Shown here piece after piece: positions 26,452 to 33,540 of a stretch of 64,000 bases of DNA. The stretch is from Microbacterium sp. Root553 (GTDB taxonomy: Bacteria; Actinomycetota; Actinomycetes; Actinomycetales; Microbacteriaceae). The notes beneath the pieces were generated by a model. It worked only from the letters and a program-made list of their open reading frames with translations, was not told the DNA's origin and did not search any database. How positions within the stretch are numbered: position 1 is the stretch's first letter; each line of letters opens with the position of its first letter. The DNA is taken from NCBI RefSeq assembly GCF_001426995.1, contig NZ_LMFY01000001.1:300241-364240 (forward strand), written 5' to 3'. A program made the translations under genes and the position numbers.

Positions 26452-26835
26452 ATGCACCCCATCGACACCCTCGCTCTCGTCGCCGAGGTGCTGTCGTGGA
26501 TCGGGCTGGGGCTGGGCCTGCCGCTGCTGATCGTGGCTGCGCTCATCAGAGTCACCGAAGGCCCGTGGATGCCGATCGAGATCGCCGTCATCGACCGCGA
26601 CGGCGAGCTGCTCGCCCGCTGGTTCGCCGGCGACGACTTCCGAGAACGGAGGCTGCGACGCAGCGAGCCGTCGACGGTCGGCTGGACCACCGGCGTCGTC
26701 AGCGCGAACGACCCGGCGAGGGCGCGGATCGGCGAGCCTCCGCACTTCCGCCGCGTCGTGCGGACGCTCGGGATCGTGTTCACCGGAGTCGGCGCGCTCG
26801 GCCTGATCGTGTCGCTGGTGCCGCTGTTCCTCTGA
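26452..26835 (+). CDS. Hypothetical two-TM membrane protein
   Basis: A 127-aa protein with one TM helix near the N-terminus (VAEVLSWIGLGLGLPLLIV, residues about 9-27), a soluble beta-rich middle with IAVIDRDGELLARWFAGDDF, and a C-terminal TM helix (LGIVFTGVGALGLIVSLVP). Start ATG 26452 gives the first helix intact. Similar uncharacterised proteins are found in related genomes; no functional family is recognised. Confidence 0.68.
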   Translation: MHPIDTLALVAEVLSWIGLGLGLPLLIVAALIRVTEGPWMPIEIAVIDRDGELLARWFAGDDFRERRLRRSEPSTVGWTTGVVSANDPARARIGEPPHFRRVVRTLGIVFTGVGALGLIVSLVPLFL

Positions 26836-26963
26836 CGCGCGACCGCAGCCGCGGTCGCGGGCCGGGCTCGACCGCGCTGAGGGCTCATGGTCGTCGATCT
26901 CTCCGGGGACGAGCAGGTGCACCCTCGAAGGCACTGATCAGCATCGTCAGGACCACCAGCGGA

Positions 26964-26990
26964 ACGTCGAGGGGATCACCCCCTCGACGT
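26964..26990. terminator. Perfect 11-bp inverted repeat upstream of peptide locus
   Basis: ACGTCGAGGGG (26964-26974), 5-base loop ATCAC, CCCCTCGACGT (26980-26990). It follows the 127-aa gene by 128 bases and precedes the peptide precursor by 130. Without a T-run it could equally be a terminator insulating the locus or a binding site. Confidence 0.5.
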
Positions 26991-27008
26991 ACGGATGCAG
27001 CCCGCCTC

Positions 27009-27095
27009 TGGCCGAAAGTCAGAAACACTGACTCATCGTTGGTCGAGACCGAGAGGCGCTCTCACATACCTTCGCGGTGAGCCGATGATCATCGG
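27009..27095 (+). promoter_or_regulatory. Candidate operators in front of the peptide precursor
   Basis: TGGCCGAAAGT (27009-27019) and TTGGTCGAGAC (27039-27049), about three helical turns apart, resemble sequences in front of the peptide/kinase pair at 31488-31526. A perfect 14-bp palindrome CCGATGATCATCGG lies at 27082-27095, 24 bases before the precursor start. Together they are plausible response-regulator and autoregulator sites. The promoter itself is not clearly identifiable. Confidence 0.4.
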
Positions 27096-27119
27096 ATACC
27101 ATCACGAAGGAAGACATAG

Positions 27120-27377
27120 ATGTCGAATGCAATGACGCACCTTTACTCACTCCCACAGGCGCCCGCGAGGGCCCTCGAGGCGCTCCAGCAGAAATACGAG
27201 ACGAGCGACAACCCCGTGATCGTCGTGGCTGTCGCGGCGGCGATCGTGCTGGGAGTCGGCTTCATCGCCTTCCTGACGGCCATGTGCATCAGCCGCGGCT
27301 ACAGCGGGTTCGGCGCGGTGGTCGACATCACCTGGACCAACCCGTTCTCCGCGAACGTCACGTTCAAATGCATCTAG
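27120..27377 (+). CDS. Candidate secreted-peptide precursor, single TM, two cysteines
   Basis: An 85-aa protein with a soluble N-terminal region (residues 1-31, leader-like, helix ALEALQQKYE), one hydrophobic helix at residues 32-54, and a 31-residue tail from residue 55 with Cys56 and Cys84 framing a Gly/aromatic-rich segment. GAAGGAAG precedes ATG 27120. It is followed after 2 bases by an ABC ATPase gene. No modification enzyme of known RiPP classes is adjacent, but the M50 protease at 29948 is a candidate for cutting the TM segment to release the tail, possibly as a Cys56-Cys84 disulfide ring. Alternatives are a small structural membrane protein or a toxin-like peptide. Confidence 0.55.
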   Translation: MSNAMTHLYSLPQAPARALEALQQKYETSDNPVIVVAVAAAIVLGVGFIAFLTAMCISRGYSGFGAVVDITWTNPFSANVTFKCI

Positions 27378-27379
27378 AG

Positions 27380-28186
27380 ATGACGCATGCCACCGAGGGT
27401 GCGGGCGCGAGTGTCGCGCCCGTGCTCTCCGTGAGCGCTCTGACGAAGCGTTACCGGGGCGGACAGGGAATCACCGACGCGAGTATCGAGGTCGCGCCCT
27501 CCGCCCTCCTAGGGGTGATCGGCCCGAACGGCTCCGGCAAGACGACTCTCGTGCACAGCATCGTCGGACTGCTCGAGCCCGACGCCGGTGAAGTGCTGAT
27601 CGATCGGTCTCCCGCCGCGGATCTCGACGCCAAGAGCAAGCTCGGCTTCGTGCCGGACGAGCTGCCGCTTCCGTCGAGTCTGAGCGGAAACGAGTTCATC
27701 GACTACCTCGCCCGCCTGCAGCCGGGATTCGATTCCGAGTGGAAAGACTATCTCTGCGAGATACTCGGCCTCACCGACCACCTGGCGCGGTTCATCGGCG
27801 ACTACTCACACGGTATGAAGAAGAAGATCCAGTTCGTCGCCGCCCTCGCCCATACTCCGCGGCTCCTGGTCTTGGACGAGCCGTTCCGCGGTCTCGACCC
27901 CGAGGCCGCCATCTGCATCCGTGCGCTCATCGACGCACACAGGGCGCGTGGCGGCGGGGTGCTGGTCGCCACACACGATCTCCTCTTCGCCGAGCAGTTC
28001 TGCACCAGCGTCGTGATCCTCGCGGATCAGAGAGTCGCGGCCTCCGGGCACCCTGCCGCCTTGCGCGAGGAAAGCGGCGCCGCGTCACTCGAAGAGGTGT
28101 TCCTGCACGTGTCGGGGCTCGCCTCTCAGGTGCTCACGGTGGAGTCCGGTATCGCTGCCCGATTCCCCGTACACGTCCGACTCTGA
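27380..28186 (+). CDS. ABC transporter ATP-binding protein of the peptide locus
   Basis: A 268-aa cytoplasmic ATPase: Walker A GPNGSGKTT, Walker B LLVLDEPFRGLD, H-loop ATHD, and a degenerate signature YSHGMKKK in place of LSGGQ, as in YxlF/CcmA-type export ATPases. Start set at ATG 27380, 2 bases after the precursor stop (translational coupling); ATG 27368 is in frame and overlaps the precursor. Expected partner is the membrane protein at 28497. It probably powers peptide export or immunity. Confidence 0.82.
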   Translation: MTHATEGAGASVAPVLSVSALTKRYRGGQGITDASIEVAPSALLGVIGPNGSGKTTLVHSIVGLLEPDAGEVLIDRSPAADLDAKSKLGFVPDELPLPSSLSGNEFIDYLARLQPGFDSEWKDYLCEILGLTDHLARFIGDYSHGMKKKIQFVAALAHTPRLLVLDEPFRGLDPEAAICIRALIDAHRARGGGVLVATHDLLFAEQFCTSVVILADQRVAASGHPAALREESGAASLEEVFLHVSGLASQVLTVESGIAARFPVHVRL

Positions 28187-28206
28187 TCCAACGAAAGGCT
28201 TCTCTC

Positions 28207-28500
28207 ATGTCCTCCGCGCTCCGCCAGCTCGCCCTCATCCTCTCGGCGCTCCTCCTCGCGCCGATCGTCTGCTTCCTCCTCTTCCTCGGCAGCATCGCGC
28301 TCACCGTCGCCACGGGCACCGCGGTCTCGGTGCCGGGTATGACCGAGAACGGCAGCGGCGTGGGCGCCGAGCTCGCCAGCGCGCAGTTCGTGTTCCCGGG
28401 TTCTCTGATCTGGCTCATCGCGACCGCCGTCGTCATCTACCTCGTCGGATTGCTCATCGTGCGACGCAGCTCCCGGGCGAGCGAACCCGCTCTCGCATGA
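28207..28500 (+). CDS. Small two-TM protein of the peptide locus
   Basis: A 97-aa protein with an N-terminal hydrophobic segment (residues about 8-35), a short extracytoplasmic loop GMTENGSGVGAELASAQ and a C-terminal TM helix followed by RRSSRASEPALA. Spacing and the ATGA overlap with the next gene put it in the transport operon. It could be an immunity protein or an accessory permease subunit; neither is shown by a motif. Confidence 0.6.
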   Translation: MSSALRQLALILSALLLAPIVCFLLFLGSIALTVATGTAVSVPGMTENGSGVGAELASAQFVFPGSLIWLIATAVVIYLVGLLIVRRSSRASEPALA

Positions 28501-29951
28501 TCGCCCGGCCGGCGGGATTCTTCGGCCAGTCCCGCACGATCGCGTCCTTGACGCTCAGGGTGTGGTCGAACGAGTTCACCCGTCAGTTCGGCGGCAGTCG
28601 AGCGACCTCACGGGCCATGATCGGGGTTCTCGTCGCGCTGCTCGCCGGATGGCAGCTGCTGGGCGTCGTCCCCCTCCTGATGGGGCAGACCGCGGTCGTC
28701 CCCGCTGCTCTTCAGGTGCAGATGGTGTCGGAGCAGCTGACGATGGCCGCGGCGATGAGTCTCTGCCTGCTGACCATCGTCCTGGTCGTGTCTCCCTCGC
28801 GGACGGCTGTGGACGATCTGCTCGCGCCGTATCCCGTGAGCGCCGCAGCCCTGCGGTTCGGGTCGCACGGAGTCCTCCTGGGGTCGGCGTGCGCCGCCGG
28901 GCTCCTGTTCACGCTGCCGTTCATCGTGCCGGCCGTGCCGCTGATCAGCGAGAAGATGCGCGTGCTCCTCGTGCTCGCCTGGATGCTCGTCTGCTGCGCA
29001 AGCATCGCCGCAGGCTGGGCGCTCTTCCGCGGTGCGACCTGGCTGTCTCGGACGGTCCTGCGAGTGCCGTCGGCGTTCGGCCGCTCTCTCGCCTCGTTCG
29101 CACTGATCGCCGGTGTCATCGCGATCCTGGCTCTGCGCGTTCGCCTCCCTTGGGCCGATTCCGTCCTCGTGGGCTCGTCCGTGGCTCTGGGCGCTGCCGC
29201 GGTCTGCGTGCTGTGTCTGCTCCTGGGAACGGGAATCCCCTCCGACGTTCGCGAGGCGGGCGACGGCGCGATCATCCCGATCGCCGCCAGGCTGGGGCGC
29301 CGCGTCTCCGTGCCCGGGCGGGAGCGCACGATCGTGCGCATCGAACTCACCCAATGGATGCGCTCCTCGCTGGTCGTCGCCGCCGAGACCCTCACGGTGC
29401 TGGTCGCCGTGGCCATCGCCCTCATGATCGGTCTGGGAGTGCTGCTGCCCGCGTCGGTCGGCTTCGCTCTGCTCGTCGCAGCCGCCGGCGGAAGCGCGAT
29501 GTTCGGATTCGGTGTCACCGCCCCCTACCGATGGATCAGGGCGGCGGTCGCGGGGCGGAGAGGTCAGGCGTCGGCGACGCGCGTCTCGCTCGCCGCGGCG
29601 GTCGTCGTCGCATCGGTGATCACGCTCTGCGTGATGGTTCTGCTCGTCGCAACCGGCATGCTGAGCGTGTCCGACGTCATCGCGGCCCTCCCGGCTATGG
29701 TCCTGAGCTTCTGCGCGGCCTTCGCAGCGGGAGTGCTCTTTCCGGTGAGTCCGCGGCAGAACATGTCGAGTCTGTTCACCCTGCTGCTGGCACTGCTCCT
29801 GACCGTGGGTGCGGGCGTCGCTCTTCAGCAGATCGCCTCTGATTGGGGGCGCGCTCTGTCGATGGTCGTCGTGGGGGTCGTCGCGCTCGCGCTCGCATTC
29901 ACTGTGGTGCGACGCCGCGAGCCGCTCGCCCACGCGGCTCTGGCCGCATGA
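28497..29951 (+). CDS. Multispanning membrane protein, ABC permease-like
   Basis: A 484-aa protein with about 12 predicted TM helices and no MFS or known transporter motif. The position after an ATPase and the overlapping gene order (28497 ATG overlaps the previous stop, and 29948 overlaps its own stop) support a role as the membrane partner of the ABC ATPase. Permease-like proteins of YxlG/ABC-2 type in lantibiotic and signal-peptide loci have this size. I could not assign it to a specific family. Confidence 0.6.
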   Translation: MIARPAGFFGQSRTIASLTLRVWSNEFTRQFGGSRATSRAMIGVLVALLAGWQLLGVVPLLMGQTAVVPAALQVQMVSEQLTMAAAMSLCLLTIVLVVSPSRTAVDDLLAPYPVSAAALRFGSHGVLLGSACAAGLLFTLPFIVPAVPLISEKMRVLLVLAWMLVCCASIAAGWALFRGATWLSRTVLRVPSAFGRSLASFALIAGVIAILALRVRLPWADSVLVGSSVALGAAAVCVLCLLLGTGIPSDVREAGDGAIIPIAARLGRRVSVPGRERTIVRIELTQWMRSSLVVAAETLTVLVAVAIALMIGLGVLLPASVGFALLVAAAGGSAMFGFGVTAPYRWIRAAVAGRRGQASATRVSLAAAVVVASVITLCVMVLLVATGMLSVSDVIAALPAMVLSFCAAFAAGVLFPVSPRQNMSSLFTLLLALLLTVGAGVALQQIASDWGRALSMVVVGVVALALAFTVVRRREPLAHAALAA

Positions 29952-30784
29952 CGCCGTCGGACACCACGACGACAGGAGCCGTTCGCGTGTTGCGACTCCA
30001 CCCCGGAGTCCGACTCGATCGTGGCGTCGACGGTGCATGGCTGCTCTCCGACGACGCCCGAGCGCTGCGCGGCGTCCCGCTCACGACCGCGGATGCCGAA
30101 ACCCTCGACACCGTCTGCGTCGACGGCTCAGACGGGGAACGTCGAGAGCTGGGATGGCCGGTCGCGATCGATGTGCTTCTGCACGGCGCCGCGAGCGGTG
30201 ATCGTCGATTCATCGAAAGCCTTCGAGGGGATGCCTCCCTGTCCTCACCGGAGCGGGCTCTGCTCCGGTCGCTCGCTCGGTCTCGACGCATGCGCCCGCG
30301 TCGCTTCGACGCCTTCTCGGTCTGCGGCTTCGTCATCGGTGCGGTGGTGCGCCAGTTGACCGTTGTTCTGGTCGTGACCTCGCTTCTGCTCGGCGCGATG
30401 GCGATCGCTCTCGACCTCCCGGCTCGCCAGATCCCCATGATCCTGGTGCTCCCTCTGCTGATCCCCGTCGTGATCGGAACGCATGAGGCCGCGCACTGGA
30501 TGACGATGCTGAGGCTGACCTCCGCGCGGGCATCCGGCGCGCTGCTGGTCCGCGGCCGGCAGATCGCGGTGCTGACGCCGGACCTGGACACGAGCACGAT
30601 GCGCAGAGTGGCGGCTGCGGGGCCGTGCGCGGGCATCGCGGTGTGCGCGATCTGGACGGGTATCTGGGCGTTCATCGGAGATCCGTTCGGGATCGCCGTC
30701 GGCGTCCTGTTGAGTGTCAGTCAGCTGCTGGGGTTGACGCCGCTCTCGAAAGACGGACGCGCTCTGCTCGGCATCCGGACGTGA
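29948..30784 (+). CDS. M50-type membrane zinc metalloprotease with N-terminal PqqD-like region
   Basis: A 278-aa protein. Residues 12-75 (LRLHPGVRLDRGVDGAWLLS) resemble the small PqqD-like domain found fused to proteases and modification enzymes in peptide loci. Residues 120-278 are hydrophobic with four to five TM segments and contain GTHEAAH (residues 178-183), the HExxH zinc motif of site-2 proteases. A second conserved metal ligand (an Asp in the LDG-like region) is not obvious. In yyd- and pheromone-type loci such proteases process or export peptides. Its partner here is probably the precursor at 27120. Confidence 0.68.
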   Translation: MTPSDTTTTGAVRVLRLHPGVRLDRGVDGAWLLSDDARALRGVPLTTADAETLDTVCVDGSDGERRELGWPVAIDVLLHGAASGDRRFIESLRGDASLSSPERALLRSLARSRRMRPRRFDAFSVCGFVIGAVVRQLTVVLVVTSLLLGAMAIALDLPARQIPMILVLPLLIPVVIGTHEAAHWMTMLRLTSARASGALLVRGRQIAVLTPDLDTSTMRRVAAAGPCAGIAVCAIWTGIWAFIGDPFGIAVGVLLSVSQLLGLTPLSKDGRALLGIRT

Positions 30785-30787
30785 TCG

Positions 30788-31444
30788 TCAGACGTCGATG
30801 AGACCGGCCCGCACCGCGAAGATCAGAACCTGCAGCCGGTCGCGTGCGTTCCACTTGCGCATGACGGTGCTGAGGCACGCCTTGACGGTGCCCTCCGAGA
30901 CGTTCAGCCTGGCACCGATCTCAGGGTTCGATCGGCCATGCGCCAGCTCTTTCACGATCGCCAGTTCGCGTCCGGTGAGCTCCATCCCCGGGGAGAACCG
31001 GGCGATGGGCTCGGACGCGTTGGAGAGCACCGCGCCGATCAGACGCTTCGTCACGGCGGGCGACACGATCGTCATGCCCGCGTGTACCTGTCTGACCCCC
31101 GCGATGACGTCCTCCGGCTCGGAATCCTTCAGCAGGTACCCCGACGCTCCGGCACGAAGCATCGGCAGAACGGCGTCGTAGGAGCCGAGTGCGGTGACCG
31201 CGAGGATGCGCACCTGCGGGTGCTCGGCGAGGATCCGCTCGGTCGCGATCACCCCGTCCATGTTCGGCATGTGAACGTCCATGATGATGACGTCCGGACG
31301 GTGCATCATCGCCAGGTCGACGGCTTCCACCCCGTCCTTCGCCGTGGCGACGACCACGACGTCGGCCACGGTGGCGAAGAAGAGACTCAGAGCACGGCGA
31401 ACGAGAGCGTCGTCATCGACGACCATGACCCGGATCGGCTCCAT
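30788..31444 (-). CDS. NarL-type response regulator of the peptide locus
   Basis: A 218-aa response regulator: receiver with VVDDDALVRRAL, phosphoacceptor Asp in VIIMDVHMPNMDG, Lys in LLKDSEPED; LuxR-type helix-turn-helix LTGRELAIVKELAHGRSNPEIGARLNVSEGTVKA (about 145-200). ATG 31444 is chosen because typical NarL proteins begin there and a TAAGTT -10 lies 7 bases upstream, which would make the mRNA leaderless; ATGs at 31462 and 31483 are possible but lack Shine-Dalgarno sequences. Convergent with the protease gene. The kinase partner at 31645 is divergent. Confidence 0.83.
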   Translation of the reverse strand: MEPIRVMVVDDDALVRRALSLFFATVADVVVVATAKDGVEAVDLAMMHRPDVIIMDVHMPNMDGVIATERILAEHPQVRILAVTALGSYDAVLPMLRAGASGYLLKDSEPEDVIAGVRQVHAGMTIVSPAVTKRLIGAVLSNASEPIARFSPGMELTGRELAIVKELAHGRSNPEIGARLNVSEGTVKACLSTVMRKWNARDRLQVLIFAVRAGLIDV

Positions 31445-31483
31445 GCTGACAAACTTACTCATTCGAACAAGAGGCTCTTCCAT

Positions 31484-31526
31484 CTTCTGGCCAGAAGTGC
31501 AGATCGTGATCCTCCACTTTCGACCA
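31484..31526. promoter_or_regulatory. Palindrome and repeated motif between response regulator and small peptide
   Basis: CTTCTGGCCAGAAG (31484-31497) is a perfect 14-bp palindrome, and ACTTTCGACCA (31516-31526) is the reverse complement of TGGTCGAAAGT, closely matching TGGCCGAAAGT at 27009 in front of the precursor gene. These sites occupy the divergent promoter region. Confidence 0.4.
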
Positions 31527-31559
31527 AGATGTCAGAAGGTCCGAAAAAAGGAGATCACC

Positions 31560-31640
31560 ATGTTCCGCATCCTCATCCCCGCCGCATACGCAGATGGCGT
31601 GTGGGAGGACATCTGCCGCATCCTGCAGTTCTGCAGCTGA
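31560..31640 (+). CDS. 26-aa peptide upstream of histidine kinase
   Basis: A 26-aa ORF from ATG 31560 to TGA 31638-31640, preceded by AAGGAG (31548-31553) at a 6-base spacing, one of the best ribosome binding sites in the window. The product has aromatic and acidic residues (YADGVWEDI) and two cysteines near the C-terminus (Cys19, Cys25). The kinase GTG follows after 4 bases, so both are on one message. It may be a signal peptide for the kinase, a leader that sets kinase translation, or a second processed product. No family is recognised. Confidence 0.5.
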   Translation: MFRILIPAAYADGVWEDICRILQFCS

Positions 31641-31644
31641 GCGA

Positions 31645-32826
31645 GTGAGCGATCCGGCGCGCCGTCGCCTGCTCGGACTCCTGCGCGGTGATGCGTCGGA
31701 GCGGGTTCCAGCGACCGGCGACACCGGGTTCGCGGATTTCATACCTCTCGTACCAGCGGCGAGGGTCGTGCTCCTCGTCGCAGCAGTCGTCGGGTGCATC
31801 GCCACTCTTGTCTCCGCCGCGAGTTCAGGGTTCCCGCCGACGGCAGCGCTGCAGTTCGGGGTCACGGCGGCCTTCGCCCTGTTCGCTGTCAACCCGATCG
31901 CTGCTGCCGCGGCGATCGCTGCAGCCATGTGCCTCTCCTTCCCCCTCGACATCGAGAGGCCGATGCTGCTGGCGGTGATCGTCGCCGTCGGATTCGTCTC
32001 CCGCATCGGATCGCGCACGCTTCTCCTCGCTTACGGGGGTTTCGTCGTCGTCGCCATCGCAGGGATCGTCTGGATGGACGGCAGCTCGATCCCGGCGATG
32101 AGCGTGCTGCTGTACGTGGTCTTCGCGGTGATCGCGGGGTCCCTCGGTCTCCTGATGCGTGCGGGAGCCACGCGCGAGCAGCGCCTGGCGGTTCAGCTCA
32201 TCGCCGAGGAGCGGAGATCCACAGACATCGTCAGGGACGAGCGCGCGCGGATCGCCGCTGACCTGCACGATGTGATCGCGCGCGATCTGGTCGTGATCGT
32301 CATGCACGCCAGGGCCCTCGATCAGCTCGACCGGCCCGCACTGACGCAGGCCCAGGCCGAGATACTGAGCGCGGCCAAGAGCGCGCTGTCCGACATCCGA
32401 GTGATCGTCGCGGCGGTCGACCCCGTTCCGCTGACATCCGGAGTGGACGCACCGGCGCTGGCCGAGGAGATCGCCCAGGCGCACCATCTCCTCGATGCCC
32501 CGGGACGCACGCTCCGAGTCGGAGGTGCGATCCCGGAACTTCCCAAGCACATCGACGGGGCCCTCGGTCGGATCCTCCGCGAGGCCGCGCTGAACGCCTC
32601 GAAGCATGGAGCACCCGGCGAGACGACGCTGGAGGTGCAGTCCCGCGACGGCGAGGTGCGCCTCGAGCTGCGCAACCCGATTCACCCCGAGGGCACGGAC
32701 GTCCCCTTCGCGCTCGGAGGGCACGGGATCACACGCATGCGAGAGCACGCGCAGATGCTCGGCGGCGACGTCGAGACATCGTGTGATCACGACGTGTGGA
32801 CGACGAGCGCACGACTCCCGCTCTGA
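31645..32826 (+). CDS. Sensor histidine kinase of the peptide locus
   Basis: A 393-aa kinase, six to seven TM segments in residues about 30-175, then the dimerisation helix DERARIAADLHDVIARDLVVIV with phosphoacceptor His, N-box LREAALNASKHG and G-box GGHGITRMREHA. HisKA_3 type, matching the NarL-type response regulator at 30788. GTG 31645 lies 4 bases after the 26-aa peptide stop. A polytopic sensor next to a small peptide suggests peptide or membrane sensing; no extracellular domain is seen. Confidence 0.85.
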   Translation: MSDPARRRLLGLLRGDASERVPATGDTGFADFIPLVPAARVVLLVAAVVGCIATLVSAASSGFPPTAALQFGVTAAFALFAVNPIAAAAAIAAAMCLSFPLDIERPMLLAVIVAVGFVSRIGSRTLLLAYGGFVVVAIAGIVWMDGSSIPAMSVLLYVVFAVIAGSLGLLMRAGATREQRLAVQLIAEERRSTDIVRDERARIAADLHDVIARDLVVIVMHARALDQLDRPALTQAQAEILSAAKSALSDIRVIVAAVDPVPLTSGVDAPALAEEIAQAHHLLDAPGRTLRVGGAIPELPKHIDGALGRILREAALNASKHGAPGETTLEVQSRDGEVRLELRNPIHPEGTDVPFALGGHGITRMREHAQMLGGDVETSCDHDVWTTSARLPL

Positions 32827-32847
32827 GGTGGTCGTGAGCCGTCTACA

Positions 32848-33381
32848 TCAGGACGGAGGCCGCGCGGCGTTCGCCGCCCCGACCGCCCACACGAAGTCGG
32901 GAACCCGGTCGTTCACGGCAAGCGGCGCTGCCGCGATGGCGATCGCCATGATGCGCCCGCGATGAGTCGTGGGAAACCAGGCGGCGATGTAGAAGATCAA
33001 GGCGGGGAAGAACCCGGCCTCGGCGACGCCCAAGAGGAACCGGAGCACGAAGAACTGCGTGGGCGACTGAAGCGTGGACATCAGCAGAGCGATGACGCCC
33101 CAGACAACCATCAATCCGCCCATCCAACGTCGAGGACCGACCTTGGTGAGCAGCACGTTCGCTGGCACTTGGAACGTGACGTAGGCGATGAAGAAGATGC
33201 CGGCCCCGAAGCCGTACGCGGCGTCGGTGAGGCCAATGTCATCGTTCATCTCGAGGGCCGCGTAACTGATATTGACGCGGTCGAGGTTGCACACGAAATA
33301 CATGAAGAGAATCAGGGGAACGATTCTTCTCGTGGTCTTGCGAACGACGGATCGTTGCAGGTCACTCTTGCTGGCGCTCAT
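32848..33381 (-). pseudogene. Truncated MFS transporter (anion:cation symporter type)
   Basis: A 177-aa fragment covering the N-terminal part of an ACS-family transporter: MFS motif YFVCNLDRVNISYAALEM, TM2 and loop MNDDIGLTDAAYGFG, KVGPRRWMGGLMVVWG, and LGVAEAGFFPALIFYIAAWFP. Such proteins are about 430 aa; everything after TM5 is missing. The last 30 residues (NDRVPDFVWAVGAANAARPPS) are not MFS-like. ATG 33381 has GGAAAGG upstream. The break lies about 100 bases from the peptide-locus kinase, so this fragment may mark an insertion or deletion edge. Confidence 0.75.
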
Positions 33382-33486
33382 GGCAGAGCCTTTCCGCAGG
33401 CTCCATCCCCGGCGTTCGGGTATCGCAGTGTGATCGATCGAGTCGACCTGGCGACGAGCAAGGGCTGTCGTCGGGTGTGGCTTCAC

Positions 33487-33528
33487 GGTTGGCCTGGATG
33501 TCGGTGCTCACCGTCACCCAGGCCAACC
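33487..33528 (-). terminator. Hairpin downstream of the dehydratase gene
   Basis: GGTTGGCCTGG (33487-33497) pairs perfectly with CCAGGCCAACC (33518-33528). It begins 13 bases after the dehydratase stop on the minus strand. Loop of 20 bases and no T-run. Confidence 0.5.
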
Positions 33529-33540
33529 GCATGGGTCTGA

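Noticed and set aside
26836..27119. Search for another small ORF before the precursor
   Set aside because: No start with a ribosome binding site; only dyads were found.
27120..27377. Calling the 85-aa precursor a lanthipeptide or circular bacteriocin
   Set aside because: No LanM/LanB/LanC or SpoIIM-type genes nearby, and residues do not match known classes.
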